Positions 17,492 to 26,749 of a stretch of DNA of 64,000 nucleotides are shown piece by piece. The position numbers were made by a program, and so were the translations under genes. Source of the DNA: Methylophaga sp. 41_12_T18 (GTDB lineage Bacteria > Pseudomonadota > Gammaproteobacteria > Nitrosococcales > Methylophagaceae); assembly GCA_002163115.1 (NCBI GenBank), contig MAAI01000024.1:1-64000 (forward strand). The letters run 5' to 3'. The notes under the pieces were generated by a model. It did not search any database. It saw only the letters and a program-made list of their open reading frames with translations, and had not been told where the DNA came from. How positions within the stretch are numbered: the first letter of the stretch is position 1; each line of letters opens with the position of its first letter.

Positions 17492-18313
17492 TTAGATATC
17501 ACGTAATAGTTCATTGATACCCACTTTACCTAAAGTCTTAGCATCAACTTGTTTTACGATAACTGCACAGTACAAGCTGTATGTACCATCTTTAGAAGGT
17601 AAGTTACCAGAAACAACAACAGAACCTGCTGGGATACGGCCGTAAGTGATTTCGCCAGTCATACGGTTGAATATTTTTGTGCTTTGGCCAATGTATACAC
17701 CCATTGAAATAACAGCACCTTCTTCTACGATCACGCCTTCTACAACTTCAGAGCGAGCACCGATGAAACAGTTATCTTCAATGATAGTTGGGCCAGCTTG
17801 TAATGGTTCTAATACACCACCGATACCTACACCACCAGAAAGGTGAACGTTTTTACCAATTTGAGCACATGAACCTACTGTTGCCCATGTATCAACCATG
17901 GTGCCTGAATCTACATAAGCGCCGATGTTAACGTATGAAGGCATCAATACTACGCCTGATGCGATATAAGAACCGCGACGAACATTAGCGGGTGGAACTA
18001 CACGCACGCCGGCTTTGTTGAAATCTTCTTCATTAAAGCTAGCAAATTTAGGATCAACTTTATCGTAAAAGTTTGTTTCACCACCGGCCATGATTTTATT
18101 TTCATTTAAACGGAATGAAAGTAAAACTGCTTTTTTCAACCATTCGTTAACAACCCAGTCGCCATTTGTCTTTTCAGCAACACGGGCACTACCGTTATCT
18201 AGCATGCCTAATGCTTCGTTTACAGCATTGCGTACTTCAGCATCAGCATTTGCTGGTGTGATGTCAGCACGACGTTCAAATGCTTCTTCAATAATTTGTT
18301 GGATATCGCTCAT
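17492..18313 (-). CDS. dapD: Tetrahydrodipicolinate N-succinyltransferase DapD
   Basis: DapD adds succinyl from succinyl-CoA to tetrahydrodipicolinate, the committed step of the succinylase branch to DAP and lysine. The 273-residue protein (E. coli 274) has a helical N-terminus ([18 protein letters not shown]). It then has a left-handed beta-helix of hexapeptide repeats (for example [20 protein letters not shown] and [12 protein letters not shown]). The start at 18313 has GGAGA 5 nt upstream. A longer ATG at 18325 would overlap the dapC stop and add four unconserved residues. It sits between dapC and the yffB-like gene. Confidence 0.97.
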   Translation of the reverse strand: MSDIQQIIEEAFERRADITPANADAEVRNAVNEALGMLDNGSARVAEKTNGDWVVNEWLKKAVLLSFRLNENKIMAGGETNFYDKVDPKFASFNEEDFNKAGVRVVPPANVRRGSYIASGVVLMPSYVNIGAYVDSGTMVDTWATVGSCAQIGKNVHLSGGVGIGGVLEPLQAGPTIIEDNCFIGARSEVVEGVIVEEGAVISMGVYIGQSTKIFNRMTGEITYGRIPAGSVVVSGNLPSKDGTYSLYCAVIVKQVDAKTLGKVGINELLRDI

Positions 18314-18324
18314 GGGGTTCTCCA

Positions 18325-19527
18325 TTAGTTTTCTAAAGTTTCAATAAGTGTTCGAATTCGGTAAGCAGCATCGACGCATTCATCTAATGTGGCGACTAAG
18401 GCCATACGGATGCGATTACTGCCTGGGTTGCCATTGTCGGTATCGCGGCCTAGGTAACTTCCAGGCAGGACAGTGACATTGTGTTCAGCAAATAGTTTTT
18501 GGGCAAATTCAGTATCTGAGATTGGCGTTTCAGCCCACAGGTAAAAACCAGCGTCTGGCAATTGTACATTCATCACCGGCGATAAAATACTTAAAACAGC
18601 AGCAAATTTTTCTCGGTATAAGCTACGATTTTTTAGTACATGTGTTTCATCCTGCCAAGCAAGGACTGAAGCAGACTGCGTCGCCGGCGCCATCGCACAG
18701 CCATGATAGGTGCGATAACGTAAAAAGTCTTTAAGAACATTGCCATCACCAGCAACAAAACCTGAGCGTAAACCCGGTGCGTTGGAGCGTTTAGATAAGC
18801 TATGGAATACCACGCAACGACTTAAATCGTCATAACCTGCGGCAACTGCCGCTTGCAATAAACCGACCGGTGGGTTGACATCATCAAAGAAGATTTCGGA
18901 ATAACATTCATCGGAAGCAATGATGAAATCATGTTTGTGTGCCAGCTCAATTAACTTGGTTAAAGTGGCTTGGTCAATGACTGCACCGGTTGGATTGCCT
19001 GGGCTGCATAAATAGATAAGCTGACAACGATCCCAGATGTCACTGGTCACCGAATCAAAGTCAGGAATGAAGTTATTCTCGGCATCACAGTTTAACAAGT
19101 AGGGTTCTGCACCGGCTAAAATCGCTGCACCTTCATATATTTGGTAGAAGGGATTTGGCATTAATACTAAAGGCGCATCTTGATTACGATCAATAACCGC
19201 TTGAGCAAATGCAAATAAGGCTTCTCTAGTGCCATTGACGGGGATAACTTGACTGCTAGGCTCGATATTACCGTTTAAGGTGAAGCGGGTATTTAGCCAA
19301 TCTGCAATGGCATTGCGTAATTCGATAGTGCCGGCGGTTGTAGGGTAGCTAGCAAGGCCATGCAGGTGTTCAATGACCGCTTCAGTGATGAATCTAGGGG
19401 TAGGGTGCTTAGGCTCACCTATCGATAAAGCAATAGGTGACTTGTCTGCGGGGGGATGACAATCTGCTTTCAGTTTAGCCAGTTTTTCAAATGGATAAGG
19501 ATGCAGCGCGGCTAAATCAGGATTCAT
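18325..19527 (-). CDS. dapC: Succinyldiaminopimelate transaminase DapC
   Basis: A 400-residue fold-type I PLP aminotransferase of the DapC group, converting N-succinyl-2-amino-6-ketopimelate to N-succinyl-LL-DAP with glutamate. The N-terminus [14 protein letters not shown] and [12 protein letters not shown] are typical of Dap[13 protein letters not shown] and [10 protein letters not shown] line the PLP pocket. [10 protein letters not shown] holds the PLP-ring Asp, and the PLP lysine is in [20 protein letters not shown] 19527 is the start; a TTG two codons upstream is less likely. It heads the dap operon, whose promoter lies in the 19528-19705 gap shared with a divergent ParD-like gene. Confidence 0.93.
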   Translation of the reverse strand: MNPDLAALHPYPFEKLAKLKADCHPPADKSPIALSIGEPKHPTPRFITEAVIEHLHGLASYPTTAGTIELRNAIADWLNTRFTLNGNIEPSSQVIPVNGTREALFAFAQAVIDRNQDAPLVLMPNPFYQIYEGAAILAGAEPYLLNCDAENNFIPDFDSVTSDIWDRCQLIYLCSPGNPTGAVIDQATLTKLIELAHKHDFIIASDECYSEIFFDDVNPPVGLLQAAVAAGYDDLSRCVVFHSLSKRSNAPGLRSGFVAGDGNVLKDFLRYRTYHGCAMAPATQSASVLAWQDETHVLKNRSLYREKFAAVLSILSPVMNVQLPDAGFYLWAETPISDTEFAQKLFAEHNVTVLPGSYLGRDTDNGNPGSNRIRMALVATLDECVDAAYRIRTLIETLEN

Positions 19528-19705
19528 AATCAACTAACTGTAAATAAAATCGAATCATTATAACGGTTTGCTAATAGCTTCGCGATGTTTCCTTTGTGCA
19601 GATAAAAGTGTGACTTAGTTCACGTTTTTATAAAAAGTGACTAGATGTGACAAATGAACTATGGGAGTATTATTCATCACTACTAACTAATTTAAATCCC
19701 ACTCA

Positions 19706-19882
19706 ATGATTGATATTAAGTTACCGAAAACACTCATCAAGCAAGTTGATGAGCATGTATTACAAACAGACGTGACAACTGAACAGCAAATCGAAGACTG
19801 GATAAAGTTAGGCATGATGGCTGAAGAGCATCCCGAGCTTACTTTGTCTTTTGTTAAAGAGTTGTTGCAACTCAAAAAATAA
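19706..19882 (+). CDS. ParD-like orphan antitoxin (58 aa)
   Basis: A short ORF that encodes MIDIKLPKTLIKQVDEHVLQ followed by the segment QQIEDWIKLGMMAEEHPELT and SFVKELLQLKK. This pattern (QIE.W.KLG...E..PEL...FVK) matches the ParD-like family (PF11903 as I recall it), a ribbon-helix-helix-type antitoxin group. No toxin gene lies on either side: dapC is divergent upstream and an EamA transporter follows. It may be a solitary regulator or a remnant of a toxin-antitoxin pair. The ORF is intact with ATG start and TAA stop; I see no strong ribosome site. Confidence 0.7.
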   Translation: MIDIKLPKTLIKQVDEHVLQTDVTTEQQIEDWIKLGMMAEEHPELTLSFVKELLQLKK

Positions 19883-19929
19883 CCGATAACTAGGCTCATA
19901 TTAAGTCAAATCATGGTATAAACGCTGCC

Positions 19930-20817
19930 ATGATGAATCGATTTATTTCAGAACAACGCCTCGCTGTTATCAGCGTATTATTTTCTGCCAGCATGTGGGG
20001 CCTTATTTGGTATCCCTTACGCCTGTTAGACCAAGCCGGCATGTCTGCTGTTTGGAGCTCATTAATAATGTATTTGGCCGCAGCTTTATTAGCTGTGCCG
20101 ATATTATTTCGCCAATATAAATCTATACCGGAACATTTCTGGGAATTATTGATACTTGCTATTGCCGCTGGGGTGACCAATGTTGCCTTTGTGGTTGCCT
20201 TAATTGAAGGCGAAGTGATGCGCGTTATGTTGTTGTTTTACCTTTCTCCTTTGTGGACGGTAGTGATAGGTCGTTGGTGGTTAGGTGAAACCTTGTCACG
20301 GCCAGCAGTGTTGATGTTTTCGATAGCCATGGTTGGTTCGATAGTGATGTTATGGAACCCTACTATTGGTTGGCCTTGGCCGCATGGTCTAGCGGATTGG
20401 TTAGCATTAATCGGCGGCGTGGCTTTTTCTATTAATAATGTATTGGCGAGAAAGTTAGCCTCAGTGTCAATGGGCCTAAAAACCGGTGTTATTTGGTGGG
20501 GGGTGGTACTGGTATCACTTGTGGTTCTATTGTGGCAACAAGCACCAGTACCGACGGTAGATATTCAAGTATGGGCCGGTGCTTGGCTACTTGGTTGGTT
20601 GGCTATTGTCGCGATGACGGTAGCGGTACTTTATGGTGTTGCCAGAATGCCGGTTTATCGTTCAGCCGTTATCATGTTATTTGAACTTGTCGTTGCCGCT
20701 ATTGCTGCTTGGTTCCTCACTGAGGAAGTGATGACTGTACAAGAATGGTGCGGTGGACTACTTATTATTCTAGCGGCCTATGGTATTGCTCGAGTAACTA
20801 CAGCAGATACACAATAA
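19930..20817 (+). CDS. EamA-family (DMT) transporter
   Basis: A 295-residue membrane protein with about ten hydrophobic helices in two EamA repeats (roughly residues 10-140 and 155-290). Signatures are FSASMWGLIWYPLRLLDQAG in the first helix, FYLSPLWTVVIGRWWLGE at the end of repeat one and LFELVVAAIAAWFLTEEV at the end of repeat two. The family exports amino acids or other small metabolites; the substrate here cannot be told. It is 47 bp after the ParD-like gene and 35 bp or less before the VOC gene, so it may be co-transcribed with the latter. Confidence 0.88.
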   Translation: MMNRFISEQRLAVISVLFSASMWGLIWYPLRLLDQAGMSAVWSSLIMYLAAALLAVPILFRQYKSIPEHFWELLILAIAAGVTNVAFVVALIEGEVMRVMLLFYLSPLWTVVIGRWWLGETLSRPAVLMFSIAMVGSIVMLWNPTIGWPWPHGLADWLALIGGVAFSINNVLARKLASVSMGLKTGVIWWGVVLVSLVVLLWQQAPVPTVDIQVWAGAWLLGWLAIVAMTVAVLYGVARMPVYRSAVIMLFELVVAAIAAWFLTEEVMTVQEWCGGLLIILAAYGIARVTTADTQ

Positions 20818-20852
20818 AATAATATTAACTTAACGTCAGCTTGAGAATAGAA

Positions 20853-21242
20853 ATGATTAAATCTATAGCACATGCCAGCTTTTTGGTTGCCGATCTTCAA
20901 CAGTCACTTACTTTTTACTGTGAGGTCTTACAGATCCCGCAGAATATGACTCGACCTAACTTTCCATTTGATGGGGCCTGGTTAGATCTCGGTGATAGTG
21001 GCCAACAGTTGCACTTAATGAAGTTACCTAATCCAGATAGCAAAGAAGGGCGTCCGGCACATGGTGGCAAAGATAAACATATTGCTCTAGTGGTGGACAA
21101 CGTTGACGAACTGGCTGCACGTCTAGAAAATTCTGGGGTAGAAATATCAAGAAGTAAGTCGGGCCGACCTGCATTTTTCTGTCGTGACCCGGATGGCAAT
21201 GCTTTGGAGTTTGCAGAAGATTTTTCTATTTTTAAACCGTAA
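20853..21242 (+). CDS. VOC-family (glyoxalase/dioxygenase-fold) protein
   Basis: A 129-residue single-chain vicinal-oxygen-chelate protein with two beta-alpha-beta-beta-beta modules. The first begins IKSIAHASFLVADLQQSLTFYCEVL, with a potential metal His. The second has GGKDKHIALVVDNVDELAARL and ends CRDPDGNALEFAED, with a metal Glu. Members include glyoxalase I, fosfomycin-resistance enzymes and dioxygenases; nothing here picks one. Start ATG 20853 is preferred to the TTG at 20841, since homologues begin close to the first strand. Confidence 0.85.
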   Translation: MIKSIAHASFLVADLQQSLTFYCEVLQIPQNMTRPNFPFDGAWLDLGDSGQQLHLMKLPNPDSKEGRPAHGGKDKHIALVVDNVDELAARLENSGVEISRSKSGRPAFFCRDPDGNALEFAEDFSIFKP

Positions 21243-21531
21243 TATGGGTCGATTTCCCAGTTATCAACAACTTACAGAGTTACCCACATAATCTGTGGAT
21301 AACTCTGTGGTTAACTCTCCAGCAAATCGCTAAGTCATTATTCTGTAATAAGCTCAGTCTAATTGGTTAAAAAGTAACCAGTGGTATAAAGTTGTTTTAA
21401 ATCAACCTGTTACGTTAATGTTTATTGCGATCAATAACTTAGCTGCACTAGTTATAGTAACTATGTAATAGTTTTGTCACAAGTGCATAACTATTGATAA
21501 GTCAAGCTCAAAAATGACATTTTTAAACAGT
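21243..21531. other. Convergent intergenic region, 289 bp
   Basis: The gap separates the stops of the VOC gene and nnrS. Apart from the DnaA-box-like cluster it is AT-rich. It has an FNR-like sequence at 21421-21434 that faces no gene start. I see no ORF and no clear terminator hairpin. Confidence 0.6.
21261..21314. promoter_or_regulatory. Cluster of DnaA-box-like sites in a convergent intergenic region
   Basis: Within 54 bp are TTATCAACA (21261-21269), TTACCCACA (21280-21288), TGTGGATAA (21294-21302, a perfect TTATCCACA on the other strand) and TGTGGTTAA (21306-21314). The gap lies between the ends of two convergent genes, where no promoter is expected. That makes DnaA binding or titration more plausible than transcription control. 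No dnaA, dnaN or gidA gene is near, so this is not an obvious oriC. Confidence 0.5.
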
Positions 21532-22734
21532 TTAGCCGGCTTGGCCATCTACTCGTGGTCGAATTAAAATATGAGCGTAAGCATAGAGAAAGAGACTAAA
21601 TGCCGTTACCCATAATGCTTGGGAAATGGTTATCCACTGTAAGTACAACTCTGGCAATATAATCGGTGCCAGTACACGTATATAAGCGCCCAATAATAAA
21701 CTGACAAAGACCCAACTAATTATTTTAGGTGGGTGCATAATATTTCGGCCGGTATGGCCAAGGGAAATACGAGCAACCATACCTAAGGTGAGCATGCCAA
21801 TGCCACCATAGGTGTAGGCATGTAGGGGGAGCGTGTCAGAGAACAAGGCGAAGTAGTTAATGGCTTTCAGTGCAAAGCCAAGCACGAAGATGCTATAGCC
21901 TAAGTAAAGTGCCCATAATAACGGTTTCTGCCATATACCCTTGGTATGCCAGCCCCATAGTCTGATTGTATGAGTAATGGTTAAGCCAACCGCTAATAAC
22001 GCAACGAGTAGCTCTAGATCGGTAAATACATCGAAGATCCAAAGTGCTGCTAACAAGGCCAAGCTGGTTGAATCCACGAGCGGCCAGTTTTTAACTTGAA
22101 CGTCGTAACCTACGCCTCGTTCGATGAAAAAGGGCATAACACGACGCGCCAGGGTAAATATAAGTGCCATTACAAAGTAGACAGCAGAATATAACCCCCA
22201 TGATATACCTTGGTCGATGATATGAAATGCACCGAGATAAAAGAAAATATTGGCAGCAAAAATGAACAGTAACTTGGTGACAATAGCCAGTTGCCGCCAT
22301 TGTTTAACTTTAACGATAGGATGTAAAACAGCGAGAATGAGGCCGAGTAAAAATAGCAGGTCAAAGCAAGCGGCCCAGACAAATAAAATAGCTGAATCAA
22401 GTAAAGGTAATATCCGAGCCAACAACCAAAGAAAGCACAGTAATAGCAGTGGCCAACCTTTAATGGTGGGCACTCCGGTCCAGTTTCGTACTGCAGTGAG
22501 TAAAAAACCGGCGCTAATGCCCATGACATAGCCAAAAATCATTTCGTGGCCATGCCAAGCTATCGGCGTCAGCATTGCTACTGGCAAAGGCCAAGCAAAG
22601 CTATAGTTGGCCATCCACACCAGAGTGGCGATAACGGAAAATAGACTAGCAAACAAGAAAAACGGTCGAAAACCAAGCTCAAATAAGGCGAATTTTTTAA
22701 TAGGCTTAACTGAGTGATTGTTCGGTTGTTTCAT
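21532..22734 (-). CDS. nnrS: NnrS family membrane protein
   Basis: A 400-residue haem- and copper-containing membrane protein family member, linked in proteobacteria to resistance to nitric oxide and nitrosative stress. About twelve hydrophobic helices are present. Family marks are FELGFRPFFLFASLF at the N-terminus, the conserved HGHEMIFGYVMGISAGFLLTAV with two histidines, RRVMPFFIERGV, and HAYTYGGIGMLTLGMVARISLGHTGR near the end. Start ATG 22734 lies 10 bp after the ttcA stop. An upstream in-frame start at 22806 would overlap ttcA by 62 bp and add unconserved residues. It is the last gene of the mobAB-moeA-ttcA run. Confidence 0.9.
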   Translation of the reverse strand: MKQPNNHSVKPIKKFALFELGFRPFFLFASLFSVIATLVWMANYSFAWPLPVAMLTPIAWHGHEMIFGYVMGISAGFLLTAVRNWTGVPTIKGWPLLLLCFLWLLARILPLLDSAILFVWAACFDLLFLLGLILAVLHPIVKVKQWRQLAIVTKLLFIFAANIFFYLGAFHIIDQGISWGLYSAVYFVMALIFTLARRVMPFFIERGVGYDVQVKNWPLVDSTSLALLAALWIFDVFTDLELLVALLAVGLTITHTIRLWGWHTKGIWQKPLLWALYLGYSIFVLGFALKAINYFALFSDTLPLHAYTYGGIGMLTLGMVARISLGHTGRNIMHPPKIISWVFVSLLLGAYIRVLAPIILPELYLQWITISQALWVTAFSLFLYAYAHILIRPRVDGQAG

Positions 22735-22744
22735 TAGTTTATTT

Positions 22745-23617
22745 TCATCCTTCTCTGGCGAGGGGCGGGGATAGACCGTCATTGTAAGCGGCATCTTCTT
22801 CGCCACTAGAAAAGATGCGTTGTTGTTCTAAGTCTTTAAAGTTAAACAGTTGACCATCAGCTAGTTGAGATGGTGAGATGTTTTGTAGGCTGCGGAAAAT
22901 ATTTTCTAATCGTCCTGGCTGTAGTTTTTCCCAGCCTTGCAACATTTCTTTGATAACTTGACGTTGCATATTTTCTTGCGAGCCACATAAGTTGCAGGGA
23001 ATAATTGGAAATTTTTGCCATTGCGAATATTGTTCAATATCCGATTCTTTACAATAGCTGAGTGGTCGAATCACTATATTGGTTTTATCATCACTCAATA
23101 ATTTAGGCGGCATGGCTTTTAATTTACTGCCATAGAACATATTTAAAAACGTAGTTTCGATAATGTCATCACGGTGGTGACCCAGCGCGATTTTGGTAAT
23201 GCCATTTTGTCTGGCATAACCATATAAAGAACCACGGCGTAACCGTGAGCAGATACCACAAGTAGTTTTGCCTTCTGGTACTATTTCTTTGACGATACTG
23301 TAGGTATCTTTTTCAATGATATGAAACGGAATACCAATTTTTTCAAGGTACTCAGGCAGGATATGTTCCGGATAGCCTGGTTGTTTTTGATCTAAATTAA
23401 CCGCAATTATTTCAAAATTAATCGGTGCATGTTTTTGCAGATTCATTAAGATATCAAGCAAAGTATAGCTGTCTTTACCGCCTGATAAGCAGACCATGAT
23501 TTTATCGCCATCTTGAATCATGTCGTAATCAGCGATAGCTTGGCCAACGTTACGGCGCAAACGTTTTTTTAGTTTATTGAACTCACGTATTTGTTTGTTA
23601 TCGGGTGTTTCAGACAT
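22745..23617 (-). CDS. ttcA: tRNA 2-thiocytidine(32) synthetase TtcA
   Basis: TtcA thiolates cytidine 32 of certain tRNAs using an ATP-pyrophosphatase domain and a [4Fe-4S] cluster. The 290-residue protein has the PP-loop SGGKDS at residues 45-50. Cysteine pairs are in [13 protein letters not shown] and [32 protein letters not shown] is also typical. The length is slightly below E. coli TtcA (311). The ORF starts immediately after the moeA stop, so the genes are co-transcribed. Confidence 0.95.
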   Translation of the reverse strand: MSETPDNKQIREFNKLKKRLRRNVGQAIADYDMIQDGDKIMVCLSGGKDSYTLLDILMNLQKHAPINFEIIAVNLDQKQPGYPEHILPEYLEKIGIPFHIIEKDTYSIVKEIVPEGKTTCGICSRLRRGSLYGYARQNGITKIALGHHRDDIIETTFLNMFYGSKLKAMPPKLLSDDKTNIVIRPLSYCKESDIEQYSQWQKFPIIPCNLCGSQENMQRQVIKEMLQGWEKLQPGRLENIFRSLQNISPSQLADGQLFNFKDLEQQRIFSSGEEDAAYNDGLSPPLAREG

Positions 23618-24877
23618 TTAAATAAGACCTGCAAAAGGTTGGACTGTGACGACAGTGTTAGGTGCAATACCATCACATTGTTCTTCTAATAAAATAAAGC
23701 AGTTGGCGATGCTCATCGAGCGTAAAATTCCTGAGCCTTGTTCGCCAGTAATTTTCACTTTGCTATTACCATGCTCATCTTCAAATAAAATACCGCGTTG
23801 AAATTCAAAACGACCTGGACGTTTACGAATTTGGCTGATGCATTCTATTTGCATGGTGCGTTTGAGACGATTTGTTTCACCTGATAATTTCAGTAATGCA
23901 GGTGTGACAAATTGATAAAAAGTGACCATTACTGATACAGGGTTGCCGGGCAGACCAAAAAACAAGCTGTCATTAATTTTACCAAAGGCGAGCGGACGAC
24001 CTGGTTTCATCGCTATTTTCCAGAAATCTACCTGACCTAATTCGGCAAGCATTTCTTTCACATAATCAGCATCACCTACAGAAACGCCACCTGAAGTGAT
24101 AACGACATCAGCTTGTTGTGAAGCAAGGAGTAAAGCTTCACGTAATGCTTGTTTTTGATCGGGCACCACACCCATATCGATGATGTCGACATCAAGCCGT
24201 TTTAACATGCCATATAAGGTATAACGATTACTATCGTAGATTTGGCCTTTTTCTAAACTGTCGCCTAGAGAGCGGAGTTCGTCACCGGTGGAGAAAAATG
24301 CGACTTTTAGTTTTTGTTTGATTTGAACTTCAGCAATACCAAGGGAAGCAATTAAACCCAGATCAGCCGGCGTGATTCTATGACCGGGGTTTAAAACCGT
24401 ATCACCAGAAGATAAATCTTCACCACTAAGACGTACATTTTGACCCAGCTGATGCTCACCGTGCACGGTGATTTGTTTGCCTATTACTTCGACATGTTCT
24501 TGCATAATGACCGTATCGCATTCCTCAGGCACCATGGCGCCGGTCATGATCCGTATACATTCACCCGCTTGTACTTGTCCGGTGTAGGCTTGGCCTGCAT
24601 AGGCAATACCGACTTGAGTAACGGTAAAACTATCAGCTTTAATATCTGCACCGTTAATGGCATAACCATCCATCGCTGAATTATCGTAAGCGGGAACATT
24701 GATAGGTGAAATGATAGTTTGCTGTAAAACTTGGTCTAAAGCATCACGTAATGCTACTTTTTGCCAGCCATTTAATGGTGTTAATAATTGTTCGATGCGC
24801 TGTTGAGCATCATTCACACTTAAGCTACTCGTTTCATGTGGATCAGCACAACTCGGTTGTGGGATAAACTCAGCCAT
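23618..24877 (-). CDS. moeA: Molybdopterin molybdenumtransferase MoeA
   Basis: MoeA inserts molybdate into adenylated molybdopterin in the last step of molybdenum-cofactor synthesis. The 419-residue protein has the domain order of E. coli MoeA (411). Conserved stretches include PAYDNSAMDGYAI, IMTGAMVPEECDTVIMQE, FSTGDEL, ITSGGVSVGDADYVKEML, and FGLPGNPVSVMVTFYQFV. It directly abuts mobAB upstream and ttcA downstream on the same strand, so it is in the middle of the operon. No moaA-E genes are in the window. Confidence 0.96.
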   Translation of the reverse strand: MAEFIPQPSCADPHETSSLSVNDAQQRIEQLLTPLNGWQKVALRDALDQVLQQTIISPINVPAYDNSAMDGYAINGADIKADSFTVTQVGIAYAGQAYTGQVQAGECIRIMTGAMVPEECDTVIMQEHVEVIGKQITVHGEHQLGQNVRLSGEDLSSGDTVLNPGHRITPADLGLIASLGIAEVQIKQKLKVAFFSTGDELRSLGDSLEKGQIYDSNRYTLYGMLKRLDVDIIDMGVVPDQKQALREALLLASQQADVVITSGGVSVGDADYVKEMLAELGQVDFWKIAMKPGRPLAFGKINDSLFFGLPGNPVSVMVTFYQFVTPALLKLSGETNRLKRTMQIECISQIRKRPGRFEFQRGILFEDEHGNSKVKITGEQGSGILRSMSIANCFILLEEQCDGIAPNTVVTVQPFAGLI

Positions 24878-25996
24878 TTAAGCGGTCCAATTGTTTATAT
24901 GTTGGTTAATAAAACTAATCATAGCGTTAATATCGTTTAAGTCGAGCTGGATTAGCTCGTTATCGAGCTCCAATTTCTCATCACTGGCAATGGCAATAAT
25001 ATTATTATCGACTGGGTGTAATAATGGTTTTCCTAGGCTGGGCCGATGAAGTTCAATTTTAGGAAAAGCTTCATGTTTAAAGCCTTCAACTAAGATTAAA
25101 TCTAGTTTTTCAGTGGCGAGACGCGGTAATAACTGACTTAACCGTGGCTCATCCATATCATCAGGCTGAGTTTCCATTAAAGCCATTAACCGACTAGAAG
25201 CAATCAGCATTTGTTGAGCACCTGCTTTTCTCAGCTCATAGCTATCTTTGCCTGGCTTATCAATCTCAAATTTATGATGAGCATGTTTAATAACGCCTAC
25301 TTGTAAACCTTGTTGCTTTAATACCGGTAATAGTTGCTGTAATAAAGTGGTTTTACCAGTACCACTAAAGGCTGAAAAGCCTAATAAAGGAACCGTTGAT
25401 GTGAGCGGAGGGTCAGAAATAACAAGATCTTCAGGATGATTGAAGTTTACAAAAGTATCGGGTTGATCAGAAAAATCAACCATAGTGAGTTTATGACGTT
25501 GTAACCACAGATCAATTTTTCGGTCACCTTGTAATAAATAGGCTTTTAAATCATCTTGTAAGCGGCAAGGAATTAAACTGAAAACAGGTTGTAAACGTTG
25601 GCCATCAAAAGCCACAGCAATATCAGCAGATGATAACAACAAGCTTTCCATTAATCGTTGGCGAAGTTGTGGAGAAACGGATGGGCAGTCACATGGTGAG
25701 GTTAAAATATAATCAGTGTCGACGGATTGCATTGCACTGAGCATGCCGGCTAAGGGGCCACAAAAACCTTCAATACTATCGGAAATAGTCGGGTAGCCAA
25801 ATGCTTGGTATTGTTCAATGTTACGGTTGGCATTAATCACTAAGCTATCAACTTGAGATGCTAAGGCGTCAATGGCATAACGAATCAATGGCTTTTGCTG
25901 AAATTGAATCAGTCCTTTATCTTTGCCACCCATGCGGCGAGCTTGACCACCTGCCAGGATAACCCCGGTGATTGATGGAGTATGGGATGTAATCAT
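24878..25996 (-). CDS. mobAB: MobA-MobB fusion: molybdenum cofactor guanylyltransferase / GTP-binding adapter
   Basis: A 372-residue fusion. Residues about 1-190 are MobA, which adds GMP to molybdenum cofactor to form the guanine dinucleotide form. Its marks are VILAGGQARRMGGKDKGLI, IEGFCGPLAGMLSAM and TSPCDCPSVSP. Residues about 205-370 are MobB, a P-loop GTP-binding partner, with FSAFSGTGKTTLL, VIKHAHHKFEIDKPGKDSY and LILVEGFKHEAFPKIELHRP. In E. coli these are separate adjacent genes. The fusion suggests fixed stoichiometry and points to bis-MGD enzymes (DMSO-reductase family) in this organism. It is first in the mobAB-moeA-ttcA-nnrS run. Confidence 0.95.
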   Translation of the reverse strand: MITSHTPSITGVILAGGQARRMGGKDKGLIQFQQKPLIRYAIDALASQVDSLVINANRNIEQYQAFGYPTISDSIEGFCGPLAGMLSAMQSVDTDYILTSPCDCPSVSPQLRQRLMESLLLSSADIAVAFDGQRLQPVFSLIPCRLQDDLKAYLLQGDRKIDLWLQRHKLTMVDFSDQPDTFVNFNHPEDLVISDPPLTSTVPLLGFSAFSGTGKTTLLQQLLPVLKQQGLQVGVIKHAHHKFEIDKPGKDSYELRKAGAQQMLIASSRLMALMETQPDDMDEPRLSQLLPRLATEKLDLILVEGFKHEAFPKIELHRPSLGKPLLHPVDNNIIAIASDEKLELDNELIQLDLNDINAMISFINQHINNWTA

Positions 25997-26043
25997 AGGG
26001 ATTCGCTGTTATGCTCTTTTGTAATGAATATTAAGGATTTACC

Positions 26044-26688
26044 ATGAATAAAATATGGTTTTCGGCGCTCATTATACTGCTAAATACATCACTAAGTTGG
26101 GCGGATGATCTTAAAATTGTCGTGGTGGGCCTATTTAGTCAACAGGCCGTGATCGAGATCAACAAACAGCAACGATTATTAAAGGTCGGCCAAACCAGCC
26201 CTGAAGGTGTCACATTAATTTCAGCGACAAGCAGTAAGGCTGTATTAGAGATTAAAGGCAAGCAACAAGAATATACATTGGGAGAGCATATCGGCGGTCA
26301 ATTTACTCCTCCTCCAGCGCAACCGGTAGTGAGTCTGTGGCCAACTAATGGCATGTATCTCACTCCAGGTACCGTCAATGGTTTTAGTGTCGATTTTTTA
26401 GTGGATACTGGCGCCTCTGCAATTGCTATAAATGCCGCAACAGCAAAACGATTGGGCCTAGATTACAAGTCGAGTACACCGGTTGGAGTTAAAACAGCAT
26501 CAGGGATTACCCTTGCTTATCCGGTTAAGTTAGATGTGGTGCAAGTAGGCGAGATTAAGTTGTATAACGTTCAAGCAATGGTACTTGACGGCGCTGAACC
26601 TAGTCGCGCTTTATTAGGCATGACATTTTTAGGCCAGCTTGATATGCAGCGTAGCGGTCTGCGTATGGATTTAAAGCAAAAATTTTAG
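26044..26688 (+). CDS. Periplasmic retropepsin-like aspartic protease
   Basis: A 214-residue exported protein. The signal peptide MNKIWFSALIILLNTSLSWA is followed by an SH3-like N-terminal region (to about residue 85). Then comes a clan AA aspartic protease domain of the TIGR02281 kind: the catalytic motif FLVDTGASAIAIN near residue 117 and LLGMTFLGQLDM near the end, with hydrophobic flap GVKTASGITLAYPV. One DTG motif per chain means it acts as a dimer. The substrate is unknown. It is a single gene, divergent from mobAB. Confidence 0.88.
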   Translation: MNKIWFSALIILLNTSLSWADDLKIVVVGLFSQQAVIEINKQQRLLKVGQTSPEGVTLISATSSKAVLEIKGKQQEYTLGEHIGGQFTPPPAQPVVSLWPTNGMYLTPGTVNGFSVDFLVDTGASAIAINAATAKRLGLDYKSSTPVGVKTASGITLAYPVKLDVVQVGEIKLYNVQAMVLDGAEPSRALLGMTFLGQLDMQRSGLRMDLKQKF

Positions 26689-26697
26689 TTAAAAAAA

Positions 26698-26723
26698 AGC
26701 CCGCAGATAAAATCATGCGGGCT
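26698..26723 (-). terminator. Rho-independent terminator after folE2
   Basis: Stem AGCCCGC / GCGGGCT with a 12-nt loop. The T tract (eight T) follows on the minus strand, so it serves the queD-folE2 transcript; it may also slow the convergent protease transcript. Confidence 0.85.
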
Positions 26724-26749
26724 TGATATGTGTCACTAATCGCTTTTAA

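Noticed and set aside
21421-21434. FNR/DNR-like box (TTTAT-N4-ATCAA) near nnrS
   Set aside because: It lies downstream of nnrS, between two convergent gene ends. No gene start faces it, so a role in nnrS control is unlikely.
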